Source: JAOUEA01 sp040511595 (GTDB taxonomy: Bacteria > Actinomycetota > UBA4738 > HRBIN12). From it: 26,319 bases of DNA. A program made the position numbers and the translations under genes. Below are positions 1 through 9,089 of this stretch, in pieces. The notes below the pieces were generated by a model. The model was not told the origin of the DNA and did no database searches. It was given only the letters and a program-made list of their open reading frames with translations. The stretch covers positions 1-26,319 of the forward strand of contig JBEVGU010000097.1 in the NCBI GenBank assembly GCA_040511595.1, in the 5' to 3' direction. Every line of letters begins with the position of its first letter. Position 1 is the first letter of the stretch.

Positions 1-1
1 G

Positions 2-865
2 GCCCGGCTCGGCGGCGCGCGCGTCGACGAGGTCGATGCCGCCGAGTGGCAGGGCGGCGAGCTGCAGGACCTGGCCACGCCCTCGCTGTTCGGCGAGCCG
101 CGGGCCCTGATGATCGTCGACGCGCGTTCGCTCACGAAGGACGCCACGGCCGAGCTGGCCGCCTACCTGAAGGCGCCCGATCCCGAGGCGCTGCTCGTGA
201 TCTGCTGCCAGGTCGCGGAACGGGGCAAGGTGCCCGCAGCGCTCGACAAGCTCGTGAAACCCGTCGGAGACGTGGTGCACGTCGAGATCAAGCGGAAGGA
301 TCTCGAGCCCTGGCTCGCGCGCCGGGCCGACCAGCTCGGCGTCGATCTCTCCGTCCCGGCGGCTCGTGCCCTCGTGGAGATCCTCGGCGAGGAGCCCGGC
401 CAGCTGGTGGCTGCCGTGCACCAGCTGGAGTCCGCCTTCCCCGGTCAGCGGATCACCCCCGCCGCAGTCGCCCGGCAGTTCCGCGGGCTGGGGGAGCAGA
501 AGGTCTGGGATCTGTGCGACCGAGCGTTCTCGCGCGACCTTCCGGGGGCGATCCGGTCGTGGCGGTCGATCGAGGAAGGCGGCGACGATCCGTTGAAGGT
601 GCTCGGCGGTGTTTCGAGCCGTCTGCGCGATCTGATCCGGGTCCGCTCCTTGCCCGATCGCATCCCGCCCGCCGAGCTGGTCCAACGAGCGGGCCTGCGC
701 TTAGAGTGGCAGGCCAGGCGGTACCAGCAGCAGGCCCGCCACTTCTCGATGCGGCAGCTGCTCACTCTCCACGAACGCGTCACGGAGGCCGATCGCGCGC
801 TCAAGTCGGGAGCGTCCGGCGAGACCGTGATGCCGATGCTCGTCGTCGCCATCGCCGCGGGGTGA
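2..865 (+). CDS. holA: DNA polymerase III subunit delta, 5'-truncated
   Basis: HolA is the delta subunit of the clamp loader; it opens the beta sliding clamp during replication. The reading frame is open from base 2 to TGA at 863-865 and gives 287 residues, so roughly the first 40-60 residues of a normal protein (about 330) lie outside the window. Recognisable stretches include SLFGEPRALMIVDAR near the visible N-terminus, the KRKDLEPWLARRADQLGV segment and the C-terminal collar-type helices with LKSGASGETVMPMLVVAIAAG. An ATG at 110 lies inside the conserved core and is not the true start. Its position next to rpsT on the opposite strand is the common arrangement in actinobacteria. The family call comes from sequence pattern and synteny. 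Confidence 0.88.
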   Translation, partial: ARLGGARVDEVDAAEWQGGELQDLATPSLFGEPRALMIVDARSLTKDATAELAAYLKAPDPEALLVICCQVAERGKVPAALDKLVKPVGDVVHVEIKRKDLEPWLARRADQLGVDLSVPAARALVEILGEEPGQLVAAVHQLESAFPGQRITPAAVARQFRGLGEQKVWDLCDRAFSRDLPGAIRSWRSIEEGGDDPLKVLGGVSSRLRDLIRVRSLPDRIPPAELVQRAGLRLEWQARRYQQQARHFSMRQLLTLHERVTEADRALKSGASGETVMPMLVVAIAAG

Positions 866-888
866 CACGTTCGCCGAGCCTGGACCGA

Positions 889-1413
889 TCAGTCCTCGCC
901 GCAGGAGATCGAGCTCTGCACGAACACCGTCGGCCAGGCGGGTCGATCCATGTCCTCACCGCGAGCGACCGCGACGCGTCGCCACTCCCAGCGGCCCGCA
1001 TAGTCGAGCTCGCCCGTCCAGAGGACCGTTGGCCACCGGCCACCGCGCACGAGGCGGCGATCCCCGGGCGTCGCGACGTATCCCTGGACCTCGAAGGCCG
1101 CGACCACCTCGTCGGTGGGAGCCGTCGTCCCGAACGTTGTCATCCAGGTCGGACAGCAGCCGCGGGCGTCGCAGTAGGGGCGGCCGCGGCCGACTCGCGG
1201 GTTCCCCAGCACCGCCGTCAGGAAGTCTCGCTCCGACGACGGCGTCGCGTCGGGCGGCACGAGCGTCGCTCCGGCGTCGAGACCGATCGCCCGATCGGGC
1301 TGGGAGGGTCGGCCGGGCTCGGCGATGAGCGTGACCCCCACGATCACCGTGCCCGCGACCGCGGCCATCACGAGGTACGTCCAGATCGGGGATCGACGTG
1401 GCGCGGCCGCCAT
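889..1413 (-). CDS. membrane-anchored or secreted protein of unknown function
   Basis: This is a 174-residue protein that I do not recognise. The N-terminus (MAAAPRRSPIW) is short and basic and is followed by one hydrophobic segment at about residues 12-31, so it is either a signal anchor or an uncleaved signal peptide. The rest should lie outside the membrane. It holds a CxxxxCC cluster (YCDARGCCPTW, about residue 80) and one further Cys four residues from the C-terminus, compatible with disulfides in an exported domain. Tryptophans are frequent in the C-terminal half. The gene is convergent with holA, with 23 bases between the stops, and lies 37 bases downstream of rpsT on the same strand, so it may be cotranscribed with rpsT. 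No clear ribosome binding site precedes the ATG. Confidence 0.6.
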   Translation of the reverse strand: MAAAPRRSPIWTYLVMAAVAGTVIVGVTLIAEPGRPSQPDRAIGLDAGATLVPPDATPSSERDFLTAVLGNPRVGRGRPYCDARGCCPTWMTTFGTTAPTDEVVAAFEVQGYVATPGDRRLVRGGRWPTVLWTGELDYAGRWEWRRVAVARGEDMDRPAWPTVFVQSSISCGED

Positions 1414-1450
1414 GAAGCCAGCCTATGCCGAGGAACGGAGATGCGGGGAG

Positions 1451-1723
1451 CTAGTCGGACGCGCCGGTGGCGTTGGCGGCCTTCACGAGGCGGCTCTTCC
1501 GCCTGGCGGCGGTGCGCTTGTGCACCACGCCCGTGCTCGCCGCCTTGTCGAGCGCGCGGCTCGCCTCGCGGGCCCGGTCACGGGCGGCCTCGGCGTCCCC
1601 AGCTTCGACGGCGATCTCGACCTTCTTCTGGGAGGTCTTCAGCGCCGAGCGGACCGCCTTGTTGCGCTCGCGGCGCACCTCGTTCTGCTTGTTCCGCTTG
1701 ATCTGGGACTTGATGTTGGCCAT
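1451..1723 (-). CDS. rpsT: 30S ribosomal protein S20
   Basis: S20 is a primary-binding protein of the 30S subunit that contacts 16S rRNA. The 90-residue product starts MANIKSQIKRNKQNEVRRERNKAV, and its alternating basic helices and VHKRTAARRKSRLVKAAN tail are diagnostic; the length is normal for the family. The ATG at 1723 is fixed by the conserved MANIKSQ start. There is no Shine-Dalgarno sequence, but a TAGACT -10-like box lies nine bases upstream, so the mRNA is probably leaderless or nearly so. The gene is divergent from lepA. Confidence 0.97.
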   Translation of the reverse strand: MANIKSQIKRNKQNEVRRERNKAVRSALKTSQKKVEIAVEAGDAEAARDRAREASRALDKAASTGVVHKRTAARRKSRLVKAANATGASD

Positions 1724-1732
1724 GAGCGCCAG

Positions 1733-1738
1733 AGTCTA
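1733..1738 (-). promoter_or_regulatory. candidate -10 box for rpsT (TAGACT)
   Basis: On the minus strand TAGACT is followed by nine bases and then the rpsT ATG. With transcription starting about seven bases after the box, the message would carry almost no leader. No convincing -35 box is visible. Support comes from the same layout at several other genes in this window. Confidence 0.4.
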
Positions 1739-1744
1739 CCAGCG

Positions 1745-1773
1745 GCCTCAGCCGGCCCCGTGGGCCCTGAGGC
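1745..1773. repeat. strong hairpin between divergent rpsT and lepA
   Basis: GCCTCAG at 1745-1751 pairs with CTGAGGC at 1767-1773, and inside it GGCCC at 1754-1758 pairs with GGGCC at 1762-1766 around a CGT loop. Only two C residues are bulged. That gives twelve G/C-rich pairs within an 80-base divergent spacer. No T-run follows on either strand. It could be a DNA site for a regulator or a shared promoter element; there is no coding function. Confidence 0.5.
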
Positions 1774-1788
1774 GACACGGTGCGCCCG

Positions 1789-1794
1789 TACCAT
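1789..1794 (+). promoter_or_regulatory. candidate -10 box for lepA (TACCAT)
   Basis: TACCAT lies exactly nine bases before the GTG chosen as the lepA start, the same spacing as at rpsT and the HIT gene. The match to TATAAT is only partial and no -35 box is evident, so this rests on the shared layout. Confidence 0.25.
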
Positions 1795-1803
1795 GGGGGT
1801 GCC

Positions 1804-3614
<1,811 letters not shown>

Positions 3615-3618
<4 letters not shown>

Positions 3619-4730
3619 GCGCGGGCATCTACGTGCACGTGCCGTTCTGCCTCGCGCGCTGCGGCTACTGCGACTTCAACGCCTACGCGGGCCTCGACGA
3701 GCTGAAGCCCCGGTACCTGCGGGCCCTGCTGCGCGAGGCCTCGCTCGCGGCGTCAGCGTGGGACGGGGCCGAGATCGCCAGCGTCTTCCTCGGGGGAGGA
3801 ACGCCGACGACGATGACGTCCGACGACCTCGGATGCCTGCTCCGGGCGCTGCGCTCCGCGTTCGACGTGGCGCCCGCCGCGGAGGTCACGACCGAGGCGA
3901 ACCCCGACACCCTCGACGAGGTATCCCTCGCCGGCCTGCTGGATGCCGGCTACACCCGGCTTTCGATGGGCGCGCAGTCATTCGACCCGGCCGTGCTGCG
4001 GTCGCTCGAGCGGCTGCACTCGCCCGAGAGCGTCCGGCGCGCGGTAGCCGCCGCGCGCGCCACTGGCTACGCCAACGTGAACCTCGACCTGATCTACGGC
4101 GCGCACGGCGAGTCGCTCGAGTCGTGGGAGCGCACGCTCGAGGAGACGATCGCGCTGGCGCCCGAGCACGTGAGCGCCTACGCGCTGACGATCGAGCCGG
4201 CAACCCCGCTCGGTCGAACGGTGGCCCGCGGCGACGTGCCCGCGCCCGATCCCGACGTGCAGGCCGACATGTTCCAGACCGCCTGCTCGATGCTCCGGGA
4301 TGCGGGCTACGGCCACTACGAGGTGTCGAACTGGGCGAGGCCTGGCTACGAGTGCGCGCACAACCTCGGCTACTGGCGACGGCAGCCCTACCTCGGCCTC
4401 GGCGCGGGCGCCCATTCCTACCGCGACGACCGTCGATGGTGGAACATCCGCCCGCCCGAGGAGTACCTGGCGACGGTGGAACGCGGGGCGCTCCCCGTCG
4501 GGGGCGACGAACGGCTGGACCCGAGCGACGCCTACCTCGAAGAGGTGTTCCTGCGGCTGCGCATCCTCGAAGGCGTGCCGGCGAGCTGGTTCCACGACGA
4601 CCGAGCGGATCGGTTCCTCGAGAGCGGCCTGCTCACCGACGACGACGGAGCGTTGGTGCCGACCGAACGCGGCATGTTGCTGTTGAACGAGCTCGTCCTC
4701 GCCCTCACCGCCGACGAGGCGTTCCGCTAG
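3615..4730 (+). CDS. hemW: radical SAM heme chaperone HemW
   Basis: HemW is a HemN-like radical SAM protein that binds and delivers heme; it was long misannotated as oxygen-independent coproporphyrinogen III oxidase. The 371-residue product has the [4Fe-4S] motif C12-x3-C16-x2-C19 followed by DFN. This is the HemW pattern; true HemN has a fourth Cys. The GGGTPT SAM-binding segment follows at about residue 58, and the HemN C-terminal domain (NLGYWRRQPYLGLGAGAHSY and the LEEVFLRLRILEG region) is present. It overlaps lepA by four bases (ATGA). The lepA-hemW-hrcA-dnaJ order is common in actinobacteria, here interrupted by the sigma factor module. Confidence 0.94.
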
Positions 4731-4769
4731 TCTCGACTGGACTACTCGAATCGTTCGCTTGGGCTCACG

Positions 4770-6584
4770 CTAGGGGAAGAGGTCGACACCGCAGGAACCG
4801 TCGCGGCCGACGCCTGGCAGATCGGAGTCGATCGGCACCACCGTGTCGGCGCTATCCACCAACTGGAGCACGCCCTCGTCGTCGAGTGCGAACCTCGTGC
4901 GATGCAGGTCTTTCGTTGGCTCGCCGGCATCGACCGGATGGAAGCTCCATGCCACCTCGATCACTGGGTCGGCTGGGAAGCCCGTGCACCACACTGCGCC
5001 CGAGAAGCCTTCGTCGCCACCCGTCGTGAGGACCGCTTGGTCGCCTGGATCGAACCCCCCTTGGGGATGACCCACCGGGCCGACGGTCACCGCACGCATC
5101 TCGCCCGCGTCCGTGATCGTGAACACCTTGTGCGCCGGCGTGCTCGAGGGTTGCAGCGACACGACCACCTCGTCCCACGCGTCGCCATTCAACTCGGAAG
5201 CGCCGCTCAACGCCGGGTCGCATGCACCTCGGCACGTCACGCGACTCCACGTATCGGCGTCGCCGTCCGCTTGGAAGTCGGCCACGAGAACGGCCTGTCC
5301 GAGCGTCGGGCAGCGGCCGTCGGCGACGCGGGTGCCGAGCTGTACGAGCCCGACGTCGCTCGGTCCGTAGTGGACCTTCCCGAGGCGCTCCACCGAGCAG
5401 AGGCGGAAGTCGAGTCCAACGTCGATGCCGACAGCTTCAGCCGATGGCGCCGCGGTGGGCGGTGCATCGGAGCTCGATGCGTCCTCGAACGGGATCGGCT
5501 GCCATGACAGGCTGTCGGCGCACCCTGCGTCCGACCGACCGTCGGCGATCGTTCGTCCGTCGGACCCGTCGGGCGCGACCGAGACGACCCGGCAGGGTGG
5601 GTTCGCGCGGAACGTATAGAGGATCCGATTGCCGTCGGGTGCCCACGCGATGGCTTCCATGTCGTCGTCATCCTGGGCGGCGACCCGGGTGCGGTCGGAT
5701 CCGTCGGGGGTCGCGGTCCACAGCTCGCTCCCTCCGAGCGAGTACGCGATCCGACTGCCATCCGGCGACCAGGCGAAGAACGGGAACAGCACCTCGGGAC
5801 GCCAGGGATCGGAGAGCAGGCGCCCATCGAGGTCGACGTGTCGGAACTCGAACATGCCACCGGATGGTCTGTCGACGAGGACGATCGCCAAGAGACCCGT
5901 CCCGTTGGGGTCCCATTCGACGGCATGGGCAGGATCGCCGACGTCCACGATGCGAGTGTCGCCGGTGTCGAGGTCGAAGATCTGTATCCCTTGCGGGGCG
6001 TACGGCGACTCCTTCGGCGGGTCGCCGGTCGCATGGACCACGGCGACCTGCCTCCCGTCGGGCGACCATGCCGGCGTCGGGTCGGTGTAGGTGGTCGTAT
6101 CGGCCAAGAACTGGCCGAGCTCACGGCGGTCGGACCCATCGGCATTCACCACCTCGAGCGTGCTCCTCTTCCCGGCGGCGAGGAACGCGATCTGAGAACC
6201 GTCCGGCGACCACGAGCCGTAGCCGGCCGCGCCATTCACGGGGAACGGTCGTGGATCCGAGCCGTCGGGGTTCATCGTCCACAACCCCACGAAAGCACTC
6301 CGAGTGCCGGGGTCCATCTCGAGCGATTCCTTCGTGTAGAGGATCCGACCGTTCCCGGGGGTTCCCGCCGGCAACGACCGGTCACCCACGGTGTTCCGCA
6401 CGGCGAGGAAGCCGGCAACCGTGGCCGTGACCACGAGGACTGCGAGAGCCCCCCGCCGCACGCGCGTCGCCCGCTCGCGGCGGTCCCGCCGTCGCGCGAT
6501 CTCGAGGAATTCGTCGGGCCCGGCCGCGCGTGGTTCCGCGACGCGTTCCAGCTCTCGGGTCAATCGATCATCGAGCCCGGGCAC
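4770..6584 (-). CDS. membrane anti-sigma-like protein with extracytoplasmic TolB/PD40 beta-propeller
   Basis: The product is 604 residues. Residues 1-44 are charged and helical (DDRLTRELERVAEP... RRRDRRERATRVRR) and should be cytoplasmic. Residues 45-62 form one membrane segment. From about residue 80 to 370 at least five PD40-type blades are visible (SWSPDGSQIAF, AWSPDGRQVAV, EWDPNGTGLLA, AWSPDGSRIAY, AWAPDGNRILY). From about 385 to the end is a second domain with acidic D/N-G motifs and several Cys. The GTG start at 6584 has a strong GAGGAGG nine bases upstream, lying inside the end of the sigma gene, and the two genes overlap by 17 bases. The pairing and topology suggest a transmembrane anti-sigma factor. 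It lacks the HxxxCxxC zinc motif of ZAS anti-sigma factors, so this role is inferred. Confidence 0.8.
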   Translation of the reverse strand: MPGLDDRLTRELERVAEPRAAGPDEFLEIARRRDRRERATRVRRGALAVLVVTATVAGFLAVRNTVGDRSLPAGTPGNGRILYTKESLEMDPGTRSAFVGLWTMNPDGSDPRPFPVNGAAGYGSWSPDGSQIAFLAAGKRSTLEVVNADGSDRRELGQFLADTTTYTDPTPAWSPDGRQVAVVHATGDPPKESPYAPQGIQIFDLDTGDTRIVDVGDPAHAVEWDPNGTGLLAIVLVDRPSGGMFEFRHVDLDGRLLSDPWRPEVLFPFFAWSPDGSRIAYSLGGSELWTATPDGSDRTRVAAQDDDDMEAIAWAPDGNRILYTFRANPPCRVVSVAPDGSDGRTIADGRSDAGCADSLSWQPIPFEDASSSDAPPTAAPSAEAVGIDVGLDFRLCSVERLGKVHYGPSDVGLVQLGTRVADGRCPTLGQAVLVADFQADGDADTWSRVTCRGACDPALSGASELNGDAWDEVVVSLQPSSTPAHKVFTITDAGEMRAVTVGPVGHPQGGFDPGDQAVLTTGGDEGFSGAVWCTGFPADPVIEVAWSFHPVDAGEPTKDLHRTRFALDDEGVLQLVDSADTVVPIDSDLPGVGRDGSCGVDLFP

Positions 6585-7152
6585 CGTCGGCCACCTCCTC
6601 GGCGTTGGGTTCTCCGAGCGCGGCAGCGAGGGCGGTCCGCGCTCGGTGGAGCGACGTCTTCACGGTTCCTTCGCTGACCCGCAGCGTCGATGCCGTCTCG
6701 GCCACGTTCATGCCGAGGTAGTAGCGCAGCACCGTGACTTCCCGTTGCCGCCGGGGGAGTCTGGCCAGCGCTCCGTCGATCGCGAGACGCTCGGCGGTGT
6801 CGAGATCATGGGACTTCGGTCGGGCGAGTCGCTCTCGGGCCCGGGACTCCACGCGCAGCGAGCGCAGCCTGCTCTTCGAGAGATTGAGGGCCACCCGGGC
6901 GACCCAGGCGGGTAGGGAGTCGATCGTCTCGCCTCGACTCGAGCGTTCCCATGCGCGCGCGAGAGCCTCCTGCACCGCGTCCTCAGCGGTGGCTCGGTCT
7001 CCGGCCACCATCGTCACCGCGGCCACGATGCGTGGGTACGCGGTCGCGAGGAACTCTCGGATGGTCACGTCGTCGAGCAGCGGGGTCTCCCTCTCCGTGG
7101 GTATGACGCTCGAGCGCGCTGTTCGGTTGACACGCGGGTGTCTCGCATCCAT
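6568..7152 (-). CDS. ECF-type RNA polymerase sigma factor
   Basis: This is a sigma-70 family factor of the extracytoplasmic-function type. Region 2 is visible in AYPRIVAAVTMVAGDRATAEDAVQEALARAWER (core binding and -10 recognition). Region 4 is visible in LPRRQREVTVLRYYLGMNVAETASTLRVSEGTVKTSLHRAR (helix-turn-helix that reads the -35 box). No region 1.1 or 3 is present. The ATG at 7152 gives 194 residues; a GTG at 7068 would give 166 residues starting VTIREFLATAYPR, closer to the minimal family length, and neither has a good ribosome site. The TGA at 6568-6570 lies inside the downstream anti-sigma-like gene. It is divergent from the zinc-ribbon gene, with 76 bases between the starts. Confidence 0.9.
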   Translation of the reverse strand: MDARHPRVNRTARSSVIPTERETPLLDDVTIREFLATAYPRIVAAVTMVAGDRATAEDAVQEALARAWERSSRGETIDSLPAWVARVALNLSKSRLRSLRVESRARERLARPKSHDLDTAERLAIDGALARLPRRQREVTVLRYYLGMNVAETASTLRVSEGTVKTSLHRARTALAAALGEPNAEEVADGARAR

Positions 7153-7215
7153 ACAACGTAGATCCGGGTTCCCGTCCCGCCGGCACATCCGGGGGACGAA
7201 CCGCAACGACGTCGC

Positions 7216-7221
7216 TAGAGT
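7216..7221 (+). promoter_or_regulatory. candidate -10 box for the zinc-ribbon gene (TAGAGT)
   Basis: TAGAGT ends seven bases before the ATG at 7229, consistent with a near-leaderless transcript. No Shine-Dalgarno sequence is present in this spacer and no clear -35 box was found. Confidence 0.35.
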
Positions 7222-7228
7222 CGCACCC

Positions 7229-8005
7229 ATGCCCACGGTGCGCTGCCCGAACTGCAAGACGGCCCAACACGTCGAGGCCGGGTCGGCCGGATACACATGC
7301 TCGTCGTGCGGCAAGGAGTGGGGCTTCGTGGTCTGCCGTTCCTGCGGATCGCGCTTCCACTCCAAGCCCGGATCGACCACGTGGACGTGTCCTCGATGCG
7401 GTCTGCTGCAGGACGCCTCGGCCGAGCCGCCTCCTCCGAAGCTCCCCGAGCCGGTGGCCACGGCGCCCGCTCCGATGACGATCACGGATGCGGACCTCGA
7501 TCGGCCCCAGGAGCCTCCCGGATCGGCGTTCCCACCGGGTCTGGGGCTCGGATCGGACGACGAAGGGCCGGAGGACGCGTTCGCGATGCCCACCCGGGCG
7601 TCGAGCGACCGGCCGCCGTGGGTCTGGATCGTCGCCGGGCTGGCGGCGATCGCGGTGGCCGTGCTGGCGTTCAACGTCCTGTTCGGCGGCGACGACGGCG
7701 GGGAGGCCGGCACCACCCCTTCCGGCGGCGCGGGCGCCGTCACCGTGGAGGAGGCCACGGCCACGATGTGCGGACACGTGCAGCAGACGCAGGTGTTCCG
7801 CGTCCAGGCCCTCGCCCAGGCCGAGGACGCCCTGCGGGCCGACGCGAAGGCGCTGAAGCAGGCGGGCGATCCCCAGACCGCGAAGCAGGTGCGTGGCCTG
7901 ATCACGGCTACGGCGAACCTGCGGCAGGTGCTCGCGGATCAGGGAGACACCACTGACGTGCTCGCAGCGCAGGCCGAGGCGATCGCATCGCTCCCGTGCG
8001 GTTAG
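7229..8005 (+). CDS. double zinc-ribbon, single-pass membrane protein of unknown function
   Basis: The product is 258 residues. Residues 1-57 carry four CxxC pairs (C6/C9, C24/C27, C36/C39, C54/C57), read as two zinc ribbons. A Pro-rich, acidic linker follows to about residue 128, then one membrane helix at 131-152 (WVWIVAGLAAIAVAVLAF). The C-terminal 95 residues have a helical region rich in Ala, Gln and Asp with one Cys near each end (ATMCGHV and LPCG). The expected topology is zinc ribbons in the cytoplasm and helices outside. The start is set by MPTVRCPNCKT, with a TAGAGT box just upstream. The stop codon lies inside the CIRCE operator of hrcA. I know of no assigned function for this architecture; it could sense or scaffold, but that is a guess. 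Confidence 0.75.
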   Translation: MPTVRCPNCKTAQHVEAGSAGYTCSSCGKEWGFVVCRSCGSRFHSKPGSTTWTCPRCGLLQDASAEPPPPKLPEPVATAPAPMTITDADLDRPQEPPGSAFPPGLGLGSDDEGPEDAFAMPTRASSDRPPWVWIVAGLAAIAVAVLAFNVLFGGDDGGEAGTTPSGGAGAVTVEEATATMCGHVQQTQVFRVQALAQAEDALRADAKALKQAGDPQTAKQVRGLITATANLRQVLADQGDTTDVLAAQAEAIASLPCG

Positions 8006-8028
8006 CACTCCCCCCAGGAGAGTGCTAC
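8002..8028. promoter_or_regulatory. CIRCE operator (HrcA binding site)
   Basis: TTAGCACTC at 8002-8010, nine bases, then GAGTGCTAC at 8020-8028. This matches the CIRCE consensus TTAGCACTC-N9-GAGTGCTAA at all but the last base. It ends one base before the TATGAT -10 box of hrcA, so bound HrcA would block the promoter: autoregulation of hrcA-dnaJ. The left arm contains the TAG stop of the upstream zinc-ribbon gene. Confidence 0.95.
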
Positions 8029-8029
8029 G

Positions 8030-8035
8030 TATGAT
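8030..8035 (+). promoter_or_regulatory. -10 box of the hrcA promoter (TATGAT)
   Basis: TATGAT matches the sigma-70 -10 consensus at five of six positions and lies seven bases before the hrcA ATG. The -35 region would fall within the CIRCE operator. Confidence 0.6.
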
Positions 8036-8042
8036 GTGAGCC

Positions 8043-9089
8043 ATGGAGCGTGAACGTCCCGAGCTGGGCCCTCGCAAGGGCGCGGTGCTGCACGCCGTGG
8101 TCGAGCACTACGTGCATTCCGGGGAGCCCGTCAGCAGCGAATCGATCGCAGACCATGCGGGGCTGGGGGTCTCGAGCGCCACGATCCGCAACGAGATGGC
8201 CGCCCTCGAGGAGCTCGGGTACCTCACGCATCCGCACACGAGCGCCGGCCGCATCCCGACCGACGCCGGATACCGTCACTTCGTCGACTCCCTGCCCGCT
8301 GGCGGACGCCTGCGCGAGGCGCAGCGCCGGCTCATCGTCGGGTACTTCGCCGACGCGATCGTCGACCTCGAAGAGGTGCTCAAGGGGAGCGTGCAGCTGC
8401 TCTCCCGCCTCACCCAGTACGCTGGGCTCGCCGTGCCCCCCAGCGCGATCGAGGAACCGATCGTCCGGGTCGAGCTGATCGACATGGGGCCCACGCTGAT
8501 GATCTTGGCCGTCGGCCAGCACGGGCGTGTCGACAAGCAGGTCGTCGACAAGCCGGAGGGCCTCGACACCGCGACCCTGAAGCAGGCGGACCGGCGACTC
8601 CAATCGCTGCGGGGCTTGACGTATCTCGATGCGCAGGCCAGGTTGCTGAAGCTCGCCGCCGAGGGAAGCCCCGCCCGGCGCGAGTTGCTCCTGTTCGTCG
8701 CCGAGACCCTGCGGGTGGCGACCCAGGGTGAGGGGGCGGCTCACGTCGTGGTCGGCGGCGCGTCGAACCTCGCTGACGAAGCCCAGCAGATGCGCCGCGA
8801 CACCCTCCGGCGCCTCTTCGAGACGCTGGAGCGCGAGCAGGAGATCCTGACCGTGTTGCGGGACATCAGCTCCACGCACGCGGGGCTGAACGTCACGATC
8901 GGCGCGGAGCATCCTTCCACGGGAGACTGGGAGGCCTCGATCATCACCGCCCCCTTCAAGACCGGCGAGACGACGCTTGGCACGGTCGGCGTGGTCGGCC
9001 CGACCCGCATGGACTACCTGTCGGCCATGGCCTCGGTGCGCGCGGTCGCTAAGCGGCTGTCGGAGCTCGCGACAGAGCTGGACCAGTAG
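8043..9089 (+). CDS. hrcA: heat-inducible transcription repressor HrcA
   Basis: HrcA binds CIRCE sites and represses chaperone genes; its activity depends on folding by GroEL. The 348-residue product has the N-terminal winged helix (residues 8-75, with SSATIRNEMAALEELGYLTHPHTSAGRIPTDAGYRHFVD), a family signature, followed by the GAF-like dimerisation region and the C-terminal TMDYLSAMASVRAVAKRLSEL-type helix. The ATG at 8043 directly follows a -10 box, with no leader and no ribosome site, so the message is probably leaderless. Its TAG is immediately followed by the dnaJ ATG (TAGATG), so both should be controlled by the CIRCE site at 8002-8028. Confidence 0.96.
   Translation: MERERPELGPRKGAVLHAVVEHYVHSGEPVSSESIADHAGLGVSSATIRNEMAALEELGYLTHPHTSAGRIPTDAGYRHFVDSLPAGGRLREAQRRLIVGYFADAIVDLEEVLKGSVQLLSRLTQYAGLAVPPSAIEEPIVRVELIDMGPTLMILAVGQHGRVDKQVVDKPEGLDTATLKQADRRLQSLRGLTYLDAQARLLKLAAEGSPARRELLLFVAETLRVATQGEGAAHVVVGGASNLADEAQQMRRDTLRRLFETLEREQEILTVLRDISSTHAGLNVTIGAEHPSTGDWEASIITAPFKTGETTLGTVGVVGPTRMDYLSAMASVRAVAKRLSELATELDQ

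Noticed and set aside
46..1701. Plus-strand open frame of 551 codons across the holA/rpsT region
   Set aside because: It overlaps holA in another frame and runs antisense through the small exported protein and rpsT; Arg-rich, low-complexity translation.
7167..7172. GGAACC on the minus strand as a self-regulated ECF promoter of the sigma gene
   Set aside because: GGAAC is a typical ECF -35 core, but no suitable -10 element lies 15-17 bases downstream, and the distance to the ATG at 7152 is too short.
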